Assembly: GCA_021555105.2 (NCBI GenBank) | Contig: CP134604.1 | Span: forward strand, 1,984,001 to 2,048,000 | Origin: Thalassospiraceae bacterium LMO-JJ14 | GTDB taxonomy: Bacteria; Pseudomonadota; Alphaproteobacteria; Rhodospirillales; Casp-alpha2 | DNA: 64,000 bases | Direction: 5' to 3' | In this document: in pieces, positions 37,409 through 46,925 of the stretch | Layout: the number at the start of each line of letters is the position of its first letter | Numbering within the stretch: the stretch's first letter is position 1 | Program-made: the position numbers and the translations under genes | The notes under the pieces: model-generated | The model's database searches: none | Told to the model about the DNA's origin: nothing | What the model saw: the letters and a program-made list of their open reading frames with translations, nothing else

Positions 37409-37762
37409 TCAGGCGTGACGTTGGCAGTCAATGCAGTTGGGCGCGCTGGGATCGTTTTGCAGCCGCTTGAGGGCAATATCCTCATCGCAGACGGTGCAAA
37501 AACCATACTCGCCGGTTTCGATCCGCTCCAGGGCTGCATTGATCCTTTGCCGTTCAATGTCGCGCCGGCGTTCGGTTTCAAGCTGCATCGCCTGTCCTTG
37601 TAGGGCGTCCATACGCGAAACCCGGCCGACGGATGTCTGATCCAGCTCGACAGGCTTCCTGGACTCGGCGGAGATATCCGAGAGCGCGTCCAGTTCTTCC
37701 CGCATTTTTAGCAGACGTTTTTTGAACTCATTGATCTGTTTTTTGCTCAAAGACACGGTCAT
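37409..37762 (-). CDS. DksA/TraR-type C4 zinc-finger protein
   Basis: The 117-residue product has an N-terminal coiled-coil helix pair and a C-terminal C4 zinc finger, C-T-V-C followed after about 17 residues by C-I-D-C, as in the DksA/TraR family. Such proteins enter the RNA polymerase secondary channel and alter promoter response. It overlaps the end of the HlyD gene by ATGA (37759-37762) and so is the last gene of secretion operon 1, an unusual place for a transcription factor of this class. It is shorter than DksA itself. Confidence 0.88.
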   Translation of the reverse strand: MTVSLSKKQINEFKKRLLKMREELDALSDISAESRKPVELDQTSVGRVSRMDALQGQAMQLETERRRDIERQRINAALERIETGEYGFCTVCDEDIALKRLQNDPSAPNCIDCQRHA

Positions 37763-39057
37763 CGCTCCCTGAGTGCATCCTGCATGCGCCCGACAAGTGG
37801 GTCGAGAATATATTCCATCACTGTCCGCGAGCCGGTCTGGATCGACGCGATGACCTGCATGCCCGGAAACAGGTCGTAGCGGAGCTTGCCGTCTTCGAAG
37901 AAGCTCTTATCGGTTGAGATACGCACCTTGTAGAATGGTCGGCCTTCTTCGGTGACCAGTGTATCCGGCGATACCCGTTCGACGGTGCCGCGCAAATCGC
38001 CGAATTTCGCGGCATCGCCTGAGGCCAAGGTCACCTTTGCTGTCTGTCCGGCACGCACATAGCCAATATCCTGGGGCGGAAGCTGTGCCTCGATAATCAA
38101 CCGGTCATCGGCGGGTACGATATCGACGACCGTTGTTCCGGCGCGGATCACACCGCCGACGCTGACCACATGCAAGGTCTTGATGATACCGTCGACCGGC
38201 GCGCGAAGAGTGGTGCGGTTCAGGTTGTCTTCTACCTTGCGCACGCGTTGCGACAACTCGTCCATTTCGCGGGTGACTTTATCCAGTTCGGTTTGCGTTT
38301 CTTCACGGAACGAGGCCCGGATGGTTTCCATGTTCGAGCGCGCCTCGCCTAGCGCTGCGCGAAGCCGGGGCAGGGCGGCTTCGGATTCGTCGATGCGGCC
38401 GCGCAGATCGGCCCCTTCCTTGAGCAGGTTGAGGTGCAGCATGCGGTTGGTGAGTTCCTGCGCCAGCAGTTTTTCGGAAATCTCTATCTGCTCGGTGATC
38501 AGTTTCAGGCTTTTCTGGGCACTGGTGCGGCGCGCCTGCACTTCCTTGATTTCCAGTTCCCGCTGACGGATGGCATCTTCCTGCGCTCTGATTTGTCCAA
38601 GCATGCGTTTTTTTCGGGTCTCGAACAGGCCTATTGCCTGGCGGATCAATTCCGGCTCCGCCTTGACCAGAGCCGGCGGGAATGCGGGTTTGTCATCCCC
38701 TGCCAATTCAGCCTTGTAACGTGAAATATCGGCGAGCAACGAGCGCAGACGAATTTTGAGTTCCTGCACGTCGGCACCACTTTGCGTCTGTTCCAGTTCG
38801 ACAAGCGGCTGCCCGGCAGTGACGAGGTCGCCTTCGCGGACCAGTATGGCGCGCACGATCCCGCCTTCCAGATGATCGACGGATTGCACGTTGGTCGAAG
38901 GTGCCACCTCGCCGGTGGCGACCGAAACGATATCCAGTTCGGCATTCGTCGCCCAAATCGAAAACGCCAGAAGGGCGGCAATGCAAAGTCCCAAGAACAT
39001 GTGCGTGCCGCGTTTGACCTCGTCGTCTTCCGGGGACGTCTGGATTTCTTCACTCAT
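37759..39057 (-). CDS. HlyD-family type I secretion membrane fusion protein (operon 1)
   Basis: The 432-residue protein has a short cytoplasmic start, one TM helix (about residues 22-40), an HLEGGIVRAILVREGD lipoyl-type motif, a long alpha-helical hairpin (about 110-270), a second lipoyl half and a C-terminal beta-barrel ending in the FPGMQVIASIQTG and LDPLVG segments of type I adaptors. It bridges the ABC exporter to TolC through the periplasm. It overlaps the ABC gene by four bases upstream and the DksA-like gene downstream, so translation is coupled. Confidence 0.93.
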   Translation of the reverse strand: MSEEIQTSPEDDEVKRGTHMFLGLCIAALLAFSIWATNAELDIVSVATGEVAPSTNVQSVDHLEGGIVRAILVREGDLVTAGQPLVELEQTQSGADVQELKIRLRSLLADISRYKAELAGDDKPAFPPALVKAEPELIRQAIGLFETRKKRMLGQIRAQEDAIRQRELEIKEVQARRTSAQKSLKLITEQIEISEKLLAQELTNRMLHLNLLKEGADLRGRIDESEAALPRLRAALGEARSNMETIRASFREETQTELDKVTREMDELSQRVRKVEDNLNRTTLRAPVDGIIKTLHVVSVGGVIRAGTTVVDIVPADDRLIIEAQLPPQDIGYVRAGQTAKVTLASGDAAKFGDLRGTVERVSPDTLVTEEGRPFYKVRISTDKSFFEDGKLRYDLFPGMQVIASIQTGSRTVMEYILDPLVGRMQDALRER

Positions 39058-40733
39058 GATGCGTTCTCCGCGCGTACCACACGCGGCTTGTTCTGGCGCA
39101 GGACCGGTGTCGGCTTGCTGTCGAGGTCAAGGATCAGGGTTGCTGCGCTGACGATCTTCGGATTGCGGGAAAAGGCGATAATCGTCTTGCCGCGGCGCGC
39201 CATATCGATCAGGGCGGAATAGACGAAAGCGGTCCCCTCATCGTCCAGGCTTTCCGTCGGCTCATCGAGCACCGCCAGCTTGCCGCCGATAAACATGGCG
39301 CGGGCAAAAGCAAGCCTGCGGCGCTGTCCGAGCGCCATGTTCAACCCGCCATTGGCAAGCACCCTATCCATGCCGTCAGGACTTTCGTCGACAAACGGGC
39401 CAAGCCCCACTTCGCGGACGATGCGCATTAACGTCTCTTCGCTTTGCCCCGGATTAGCGGCTTCCATATTGGCCCTGAGCGAGGCATTGATGAATGTCGG
39501 CTCCTGGGGAAGATACATAAGTTGAGACCGCCACCAGCCGGGGTCGAGTTGTTTCAGGTCGACGCCATCAGCCAGAACCTGTCCTCTTATCGGGTGCAAC
39601 AGACCTGCGGCGATTTTTGCCATTGTCGACTTTCCGGCCCCGTTGGACCCTGTCACGACCATCACGCCGCCCGGCGGTAATTTGAAATTTAGACCTTCGA
39701 ACAGCGGGGCATTCGCCCCCGGATAGGCGAATGACACATCACGAAATTCGATTTGGCCATTGAACTGGCTGAGCTTGGCGCCCTTTTCCTGTTCCACCGG
39801 TAGGGACGCGAACTCGCGTACCTTGGCCAGGGCATTTTCGGCTTTGGCGAAGCTTTCGCCGAGTTGGGCGAACTTGATCATCGGGCCAAGCGTGCGTGCG
39901 GAAAGGATATTGGCGCCGATCAAAAGCCCGACATCCAACTGGCCACGCACGACAAGCCAGGCACCGGTGGAATATATGAACACACTCATGAGTGCCTGTG
40001 CGCTCTGCGTCACCGATTGCACGAGTGCCTGCCTGCGGGCAATCAAGGCACGCAACAGGCGGGAGCGTTCACTAGCCTTTGCCCAGGCTTCAGTGACGAG
40101 GGAACGGCCACCGAACGCACGCACGGTATCCGTCGCCGTATTGGCGTTGCTCAACAGGCCGGCCACTTCGTTCTGTGCGCCGCTGAGGGTCGCCATCGGA
40201 CCGCGAAGACTGCGTTGTGATTGCACCGCGAACAGGAAAATCACGATCAGAAAACCGATGGCGATCATAGCCAGATGCGGGCTGAGCAGAAACAGGGCAA
40301 CAGCGAATAGAAGAGCAAACGGGACATCGATGACGGCGGTAATGTTGCCGGGTGTATAGGCGTTCTCGACAAGATCCAGGCCGCGCACGACTTCACGCCG
40401 TTCGCCGGCGGGGATTCTCATCAGCGCCATGCTTTCAGCAGTCGTCAGGATGCCAAAAGCGCCGGTCGACAATTCGTCGTCCTTTTTGGCGCTGAGACCG
40501 CGCGCCAGCTTCATTCGGGCCTGCCGGAAGCCGAGTTCCAAGGCGATTGCAATCAGGACTCCCGAGGCCAGTGCGGCAAGCGTTGCATCGACACCCTGGC
40601 CGACATAGCGGTTCAGGACCTGAATGACGAACAGTGGCGAGGCGAGTGCCAGAATATTGGCAAACAGGGACGCCGCGACGATTTCGGCGGTTAACCCCGG
40701 CTTAATCTTCAGGCGTCTGAAAAACTCACCCAT
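39054..40733 (-). CDS. Type I secretion ABC permease-ATPase (operon 1)
   Basis: The 559-residue half-transporter has a transmembrane domain (about 1-300) and a nucleotide-binding domain (about 330-540). Walker A is GSNGAGKST, Walker B is KLAVLDEPTE with the catalytic glutamate kept, and the Q-loop segment is LPQEPTF. The ABC signature is atypical (MALGQRRR instead of LSGGQ) and the switch histidine is replaced (AFSRNP where HR is usual). There is no N-terminal C39-type domain, as in PrtD/AprD-like exporters of RTX proteins. It probably forms a homodimer energising export of a large RTX protein. Confidence 0.9.
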   Translation of the reverse strand: MGEFFRRLKIKPGLTAEIVAASLFANILALASPLFVIQVLNRYVGQGVDATLAALASGVLIAIALELGFRQARMKLARGLSAKKDDELSTGAFGILTTAESMALMRIPAGERREVVRGLDLVENAYTPGNITAVIDVPFALLFAVALFLLSPHLAMIAIGFLIVIFLFAVQSQRSLRGPMATLSGAQNEVAGLLSNANTATDTVRAFGGRSLVTEAWAKASERSRLLRALIARRQALVQSVTQSAQALMSVFIYSTGAWLVVRGQLDVGLLIGANILSARTLGPMIKFAQLGESFAKAENALAKVREFASLPVEQEKGAKLSQFNGQIEFRDVSFAYPGANAPLFEGLNFKLPPGGVMVVTGSNGAGKSTMAKIAAGLLHPIRGQVLADGVDLKQLDPGWWRSQLMYLPQEPTFINASLRANMEAANPGQSEETLMRIVREVGLGPFVDESPDGMDRVLANGGLNMALGQRRRLAFARAMFIGGKLAVLDEPTESLDDEGTAFVYSALIDMARRGKTIIAFSRNPKIVSAATLILDLDSKPTPVLRQNKPRVVRAENAS

Positions 40734-40853
40734 GTGCTTGCCTGTTAATTGCTCCGAAAAGGGACACTACGTCGTGTAAGCCGTTAGCCGTTATTATTTC
40801 AGAAAAAACAGCAAATTAACATGCAGGTGAGATATTGAGGCGCAGCACGGCGG

Positions 40854-43595
40854 CTACCTGTCCGAGAGCGTAAGAGGATCGATGGTGACCGGTTGATACT
40901 CCATATTTTGCAGGATTTCACCACCGGTGCTGAACAAATCCCCTAAAAAAGAAATTATGTTTGGTTTGTTCTCTTGCTGATCGACTTCGGAACCAACAAC
41001 TGCTTTGCGGGATACGGTTTCAGTTGCCGAGCTTGATTGGGGCGCCGTAGCTTCTTCCACAGCCTGCTTGAATGTCTGGCTGGAAACTGGCTTGGACTTC
41101 CGGGCGTCGTCAGCAAGTTTGCGCTGATGTGCGGCTTCGAGGAACTCGAGCAGGTTGAAATTCGAACCGGTTTCATTGCTTTCGGCTTTGATCGAAGACT
41201 TATCAGCCTCGATGTCTTCGACAGATGCAGCAGGGACGGATGCGACTTCGACAACAGCGGGCGCTGCCTCAGCTTCGTCAATTAGCGGCACAGTATCTTC
41301 ATATTCATCCGCTTTGTGTTCCTGTTTGGCGGTCTGCTGTGATTGCTCAAAAAACGAAGCAACGTTGCCAAACAAGGTGGAAATCGGGTCTTCGTCACTG
41401 ATTGTGGCGGATGTGCTGGATGTTTCAGCAGACATTTCATCCATCACGGCAGTGTCTGATGCGAGTATATCGCTGCTTTCGATGGCGGAAGCGGGAACCG
41501 GCGTTGCCTTTGGCTCCAATGGCGCGGCAACGCTTACCTCTGTCGACGGTGATGACGAAGTCGAAGCCTGGTCTGCCAGAGATGCCAGATGGGCAGCTTC
41601 AAGGAACGTGAAGACATCTTTTAAGAACGTGCTGCTATTCCCGGTATGCACCTGATCATCAGAAATCGTTGCCGGTGTTTCCCGGGGGGAAACCTCGGCA
41701 ATTTCGGCATAATCTGCTGCCGGCGACGTATTATCGCCTATGGTCACATTGTCGCGTGTATCATCGGCTTGAACAGACTCTTCCGCTTCGATGCCGGCAT
41801 TAACATCTGTGGCAGTAGCCTTGGCATCGACACTAGTATCGCTGTCAGCAGGCAGGGTTTGCCTGACGCCTGCGATGATCAGCGCCGAATTATCGCTGCT
41901 GGCAAATTCATCATCGTCCATGGCTTCGACAGCTGTAAATGTATCCGCATGGGCGTCAAAATCGGCAAATGAATCATAACGCGATTTTGGTTTAGGCGGA
42001 TGGTTCGGCTTTGACAATGCCGCACCGGATTGTGATTGGCCAAAGGAAACGATGGTGTCCGGCAGGGCCGCAACATCGGGGGATTCGATCTTTTGGAACA
42101 AAGCATTCAGGTCTTTGACGGAGCGGCCGCCCGCAACGGTCACGTCCGGCTCAATTTCGCTGTTCTGCCGGCCCGTCGCAGGGGTCACCGGCAGAACCGG
42201 TGATGGTGCCGGTATTTCGGCGGCGGGCGCCGAAGCCGGAAGTTGCCCCCGAGGGGCTTCAATGCCCTTGGATCCGGTGATGACGTCATATTCTAGCTGC
42301 CCGGTCGCTGCCAAAAGGCCGTAGGCGGCGATCAGGACGTCGGTTTCCGCCGAAAAGGCATCGGACTTGGCATTGATCAGGTTTGTTTCACCGGACAGCA
42401 CATCGATCAGCGAGCGCCGCCCGAGTTGGCGTTCGTTTCGCGCCAGTTCCAGGAAGGCGGCGGCAATATTGGCCTGATTGTTCAGGTGCGATGCCGTCTG
42501 CTTGGCCGTATCGAGCTGCTGCCAGGCATTGCGGACCTGCTCTTCGATATTGCGGCGGGTATCGGCGGCGGTGAAGGTGGTTGCGCTCAAATCACTTTTT
42601 GACGCCTTTAATGTATTAACGGCCGTAAAACCGAGATTGAAATCAAACGTCATCTCGACCTTGGCCAGAGTTTCCTGTTCGGCACCGATGGTGCCGCCGA
42701 CGTTTTTCTTGAATTTGCGTTCGCTGCTGGCTTCGATTTTTGGGAAGAAATTGTCGGCACGGGCAATGCGGACATCCTCGACGGCAATATCCGCGGCGAG
42801 AATGGCATTCTTCAGGGATGGATTGGATTCAAGTGCAATATCAGTGGCTTGTAGAAGTGTCTGCGGTAAATACGATGCCGGGAATGGAACCTTTTCCAGA
42901 GTTGACAGATTGTCAGGCCTGCGTCCGTAAACAGCTTGAAAACGGTTCAGGGCATTGATCAGTCCACCTTCGCTCTGGGCGCGGCGGGCCTGGGCACCTG
43001 CAAGCTGGGTCTTTGCCTGCAATACGTCCGTTGAAAAACCAGAACCCAGAACCACAAGCGCCTCTTCGAGACCGGTTTGACGGCGGATGTTCTCTTCTGA
43101 GTCCTTGGCAAAACCAAGGGCTGCGTTTGAACGGATGACGTTCATATAGGCGGTGATGGCTTCCAGGATCAGCGACTGGCGCGTTTCAATAAGGCCATAT
43201 CGGGCTTCTTCGACCTGCAGTCTGGCTTTGTCGATAGCGGCGTTTGTGGAGCCGAAATCCCACAAAAGCTGGGTTAGCGAGATATCCCATTCATGAAAGC
43301 CGGTGCTTGAGTCATCACCGTTGTCGTTTTGCTGTTTTTCATGGCCTGCATTCGCGGTCTGGCCAAGGGTCGGATACCAGTCCCCCAATGCTTCGCGGGC
43401 ACGGTTTCTGGCTGCCGAAAGACGGGATTTAGACGCCCGGACACGATCATGGTTTTCAATAACGTAGGGCAGCAGAGCCTCAAGGCTCTCGGCCCGCGCG
43501 CCGGCCGGAGACAATGCGCATAGCACAACAGCCACCAAAACGATGGCGCTCACCGCGTACGCAGCCGCACTTACTGAAGGAATCCAGTCCTTCAT
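40854..43595 (-). CDS. TolC-family outer membrane channel with long acidic C-terminal extension
   Basis: A signal peptide ending in SPAGARA is followed by a TolC-like domain to about residue 445: an ESLEALLPYVIENH start, long helices with Q/N/A periodicity, and the E-x-N-L-x-x-A-K-S-D segment near its end, with duplicated halves. Normal TolC proteins end near here. This one continues for about 465 residues of low-complexity A/S/D/E/P-rich sequence with embedded short motifs: FLEAAHLASLADQA and FLEAAHQRKLADDA, and the related FGNVASFF and ISFLGDLFS. The extension should be periplasmic. The gene is first in operon 1, 120 bases before the ABC gene. It is the only TolC-type gene in the window, so it might also serve operon 2. 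Confidence 0.88.
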   Translation of the reverse strand: MKDWIPSVSAAAYAVSAIVLVAVVLCALSPAGARAESLEALLPYVIENHDRVRASKSRLSAARNRAREALGDWYPTLGQTANAGHEKQQNDNGDDSSTGFHEWDISLTQLLWDFGSTNAAIDKARLQVEEARYGLIETRQSLILEAITAYMNVIRSNAALGFAKDSEENIRRQTGLEEALVVLGSGFSTDVLQAKTQLAGAQARRAQSEGGLINALNRFQAVYGRRPDNLSTLEKVPFPASYLPQTLLQATDIALESNPSLKNAILAADIAVEDVRIARADNFFPKIEASSERKFKKNVGGTIGAEQETLAKVEMTFDFNLGFTAVNTLKASKSDLSATTFTAADTRRNIEEQVRNAWQQLDTAKQTASHLNNQANIAAAFLELARNERQLGRRSLIDVLSGETNLINAKSDAFSAETDVLIAAYGLLAATGQLEYDVITGSKGIEAPRGQLPASAPAAEIPAPSPVLPVTPATGRQNSEIEPDVTVAGGRSVKDLNALFQKIESPDVAALPDTIVSFGQSQSGAALSKPNHPPKPKSRYDSFADFDAHADTFTAVEAMDDDEFASSDNSALIIAGVRQTLPADSDTSVDAKATATDVNAGIEAEESVQADDTRDNVTIGDNTSPAADYAEIAEVSPRETPATISDDQVHTGNSSTFLKDVFTFLEAAHLASLADQASTSSSPSTEVSVAAPLEPKATPVPASAIESSDILASDTAVMDEMSAETSSTSATISDEDPISTLFGNVASFFEQSQQTAKQEHKADEYEDTVPLIDEAEAAPAVVEVASVPAASVEDIEADKSSIKAESNETGSNFNLLEFLEAAHQRKLADDARKSKPVSSQTFKQAVEEATAPQSSSATETVSRKAVVGSEVDQQENKPNIISFLGDLFSTGGEILQNMEYQPVTIDPLTLSDR

Positions 43596-43964
43596 AACTT
43601 CATCCTGCCCTGCCTCTCTGGTGCCTGTTATGAACTTTTTGTCATGGCAACGAGAGGTTATTTGCTTCTTTTTTCAGCCTGAGACAATTAAGCCATCTCT
43701 GACGATCAGTATTAAAACACACATACACAAGAGGTAAACAGCCAGCTTTTTAAACCTGACCTGATACCTGCATTCTATCAAAGCGTGAGTAGGGAATTTA
43801 ATGCAAGTGCCGTTTGAGTGCTTTACCAAATTTTACATACGCATAACAATCGGCCAACAAAGCATTGCAATTAGGTGGGTCGCAGTTTTTTGGCAATTCT
43901 GTTAATCTGAACCACTATCCGAAGCAGTGATTCAGTCGGGTTTGTGTCGCGAACGGGGGAAATC
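43596..43964. other. Intergenic region between divergent tolC-like and channel genes
   Basis: About 370 bases, AT-richer than its surroundings, with no coding frame that looks real and no RNA fold recognised. It must hold the promoters for both divergent transcription units. No convincing -35/-10 pair or operator could be picked by eye. Confidence 0.5.
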
Positions 43965-46895
43965 GTGGAGTTTCTGAAACAGCTGAGCAAAAAACAGCTC
44001 TTCGGTCTCATTTTGGCATTGCTGGTGATTATGACGATAATCGGCTCGATTATCGCCAATTTCACCTATTTATCCGACGATGAGGACAAGACAGTCCGTA
44101 TTGCCGTCGTTGCCCCTCTTAGCGGTCCATTAGCGGTAAACGGACAGTCCCTGACGCAGGGGGCTGAATTGTATGCCGAAGGCATAAACGAAGCCGGCGG
44201 CATTCGCGGCGGGCGCGTCATCATTGATGTCTATGATGACAAGAACGATCCGAACGAGGCGCGCCGTATTGCAGAGGACCTTGGAGCCAATTCTTCCACG
44301 CTTGCCGTGATTGGCCATTGGAGCGTCGACACGACCAGGGCGGCAGCGCCGGTTTACCAAAAACATAACCTGCCGATGATTGCGCCAACGCCGCTGGATC
44401 GTGACATTGTCGAGGGAAATCCGGCCATTTTCTCGAGTGTATATGACACCAATCATGAAGCGGCTTTCGTCGCCAACTATACGAGGAACGTTCTAGGCCA
44501 AAAAACCGCTTCTATTATTCATGATTTGTCACCGCGCGGCTTACACATGGCGGATACATTTGAAGAGACCTACAAGCGCTTCGGGACGCGCATACGCTAT
44601 AAATGGGGATTTGACAGCAATAGCGCCGATCTGGATCAACGGATTGAGGAAATTGCCGCCGACTTGAAGCCCAAACTGGATGTCGGCACGGTATTCATCG
44701 CTGCAGAGGAAGATGTTGCCGCCAAGGTTCTACGGTCGCTTCGCGAAGCCAAAGCGAGAAACCCGGTGGTCGGTACGTCCATTTTGGCAACACGGGCCTT
44801 CCAGAACGCGCTTGGCAACGATGGTGAAACGATTGCCAGATATACGAACGGCATCGTGGCCTCGACGCCTTTGTTGTTCGATACCGCCAACGAAGAGGCA
44901 CAGGACTTCAATTCCCGTTATCAGAATAAGTTTGGCGCCACATCCGACTGGGTTGCTGCCTATGCCTTCGATACCACGCATTTAATTGTCGAAGGCTTCA
45001 AAGCCGGAGCGCGGGCCGAAGAAGAGGAGATCGTTGCCGGTGGCCGCCGCATGATCCGTGAGAGGCTTGCCGCAGCCATTGATCCCGAGACGGGTATTCG
45101 CGGCATTACCGGGGTTAAGACCTTCACACCCGATGGTGAAGCGAAATCGCCGGTCTTCATGGGGCGTTATGACGGCCGTGACATGGTGTCGGCACTGACC
45201 CAGTTACAACCTATCAAGGCCGGTGTTGCCGCCAACTTCATTGAAGAGCTGAAGAAGGGCAAGGTTTTGTATGTGAACGACCGGTTCATGTACAAAACAA
45301 ACGTCGTCTATACCGGGTTGCAGGTGAAGGAAGTTACCGACCTGGATATCGAAAAAGGTCAGGTGACGCTGAATTTCCTGCTTTGGTTCCGATACAGTGG
45401 CGATTTCAAACCGGAAGACCTGATCTTTTCAAATGCTGTTGAGCCGATCGTTCTCGATACACCCGCCGCCGAGCAGATTTCACGAGGCCTGAATTACAAG
45501 CTTTTCGAGGTCACGGGGAAGTTCAATTACAATTTCTCAAAGGTTAAGCGGCCATACGGCACGGTGCTGATCGGATTTGATTTCGCGCACCGCTTTCTGA
45601 ACCGCAACAACCTGCAGTACGTCACCGACGTACTTGGTATCGGTTTGGCCGGGAATACGACCTTCCAGACCATTCTTGAGCGAAATCAGGTAATCAGTGA
45701 AAAGCTGGACTGGGATATCGACCGGGCCTGGGTGTCGCAGGAAATTGTGCCGGTCGGCACACGTGGCGACCCAACCTATGTCGGGCATGGGTCCGTAGAT
45801 CCGCTGTTTTCGCGCATCACTATGGGCATTTTGACCAGCCCGGCGCGCATTAATGTCCGGGATTTCGTGCCGGAGGAATACTTCGTCTATCTGACAATCT
45901 TCGGCGTACTCGGAACGGTTTTTGCTGTGCTTATGGACAGGAAAAAGCACGGCCGCTTCTGGTCAGCACAATCGTGGATGCTGCGGCTTATGTCATGGCC
46001 AGTGCTTTTGCTTGCTGGCGGCAGCTTGCTGCTTGATTTTGCGGTGCAGGAACTTCAGGCAGGATACGTCGATATGATTGTGCTGGTCTACGACTGCCTT
46101 TGGTGGATCGTGCCGGCACGTATATGCGGCATTGCGCTTGAGCGGTTCCTTTGGGTGCCGCTGGAACAGCACACGCGGCGCATGGTGCCGAACGTTATAC
46201 GTATGTTCGGCTCGCTGAATATCTACATATTGGCGGCATTCGGCATTATTGCCTTTGTCTTTGATCAGAAAATCACCAGCCTGCTCGCCACTTCCGGTTT
46301 GCTGGCAATGATCATCGGTCTGGCAATCCAGGCCAATATCTCGAATGTCTTCTCGGGGATCGCGATCAACATAGAACGCCCCTTCGTCGTCGGTGACTGG
46401 GTCAAGATAGGCGACCTGGAAGAAGGGGAGGTCGTCGATATTACATGGCGGACCGTTCGCGTGAAATCACGGAACGGCTTTACCATCTCGGTTCCGAACG
46501 GACAGGCCTCGGAATGGCCGGTGCACAACTATACGGCGGGTAAGGTGACGCGATTGTCGTATAACCTGAATGTCGATCCGGATGTCGATCCAAGAATTAT
46601 CGAAGACGTATTGATGCGTGCCCTTCTCAAGTCCGAAAATCTGGTTAAGGAACCGAAGCCGTCTGTCCGCTATAATGGGACAGTCGATGGTTACAATGAT
46701 TGGGGCGGGCAGTTCTCGATCCAATATTGGATCGCAAATTATTCCATGCGCGAACAGATCGCTTCCGATGTTTGGGATAACGTCTGGGATGAGCTTGAAA
46801 AGGCGGGGTTGTGCGGCAAGGTCAGTCAGGTGGCTGATAATTCAGGAGAAGCAGCCGCCGGCACACCAGAACCGCAGTCGCAACCGGCACAGTAA
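43965..46895 (+). CDS. Chimeric channel: type 1 solute-binding domain, beta-sandwich linker domain and MscS pore
   Basis: Start chosen at a GTG (43965) with GGGGGA four bases before it; another in-frame GTG at 43944 has no ribosome site. The 976-residue product has a TM helix (about 12-34), then a periplasmic type 1 solute-binding domain of the LivK/AmiC kind (about 44-400), recognisable from VAPLSGPLAVNGQS, A-E-G-I-N-E-A-G-G-I-R-G and YDDKNDP. Residues about 430-560 form a beta-rich domain whose pattern (F-L-L-W-F-R-Y, then F-K-P-E-D-L-I-F-S-N-A, then a G-x-F-x-Y-x-F segment) recalls the extracellular domain of pentameric ligand-gated channels. About five TM helices follow, then a typical MscS core (AIIGLAIQANISNVFSG-like) and beta domain (ERPFVVGDWVKIGD, ISVPNGQASEW). 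A ligand-gated rather than purely tension-gated channel is an inference. Confidence 0.8.
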   Translation: MEFLKQLSKKQLFGLILALLVIMTIIGSIIANFTYLSDDEDKTVRIAVVAPLSGPLAVNGQSLTQGAELYAEGINEAGGIRGGRVIIDVYDDKNDPNEARRIAEDLGANSSTLAVIGHWSVDTTRAAAPVYQKHNLPMIAPTPLDRDIVEGNPAIFSSVYDTNHEAAFVANYTRNVLGQKTASIIHDLSPRGLHMADTFEETYKRFGTRIRYKWGFDSNSADLDQRIEEIAADLKPKLDVGTVFIAAEEDVAAKVLRSLREAKARNPVVGTSILATRAFQNALGNDGETIARYTNGIVASTPLLFDTANEEAQDFNSRYQNKFGATSDWVAAYAFDTTHLIVEGFKAGARAEEEEIVAGGRRMIRERLAAAIDPETGIRGITGVKTFTPDGEAKSPVFMGRYDGRDMVSALTQLQPIKAGVAANFIEELKKGKVLYVNDRFMYKTNVVYTGLQVKEVTDLDIEKGQVTLNFLLWFRYSGDFKPEDLIFSNAVEPIVLDTPAAEQISRGLNYKLFEVTGKFNYNFSKVKRPYGTVLIGFDFAHRFLNRNNLQYVTDVLGIGLAGNTTFQTILERNQVISEKLDWDIDRAWVSQEIVPVGTRGDPTYVGHGSVDPLFSRITMGILTSPARINVRDFVPEEYFVYLTIFGVLGTVFAVLMDRKKHGRFWSAQSWMLRLMSWPVLLLAGGSLLLDFAVQELQAGYVDMIVLVYDCLWWIVPARICGIALERFLWVPLEQHTRRMVPNVIRMFGSLNIYILAAFGIIAFVFDQKITSLLATSGLLAMIIGLAIQANISNVFSGIAINIERPFVVGDWVKIGDLEEGEVVDITWRTVRVKSRNGFTISVPNGQASEWPVHNYTAGKVTRLSYNLNVDPDVDPRIIEDVLMRALLKSENLVKEPKPSVRYNGTVDGYNDWGGQFSIQYWIANYSMREQIASDVWDNVWDELEKAGLCGKVSQVADNSGEAAAGTPEPQSQPAQ

Positions 46896-46925
46896 ATCGT
46901 AACGGTCCGGAATCAGGAATAATCG

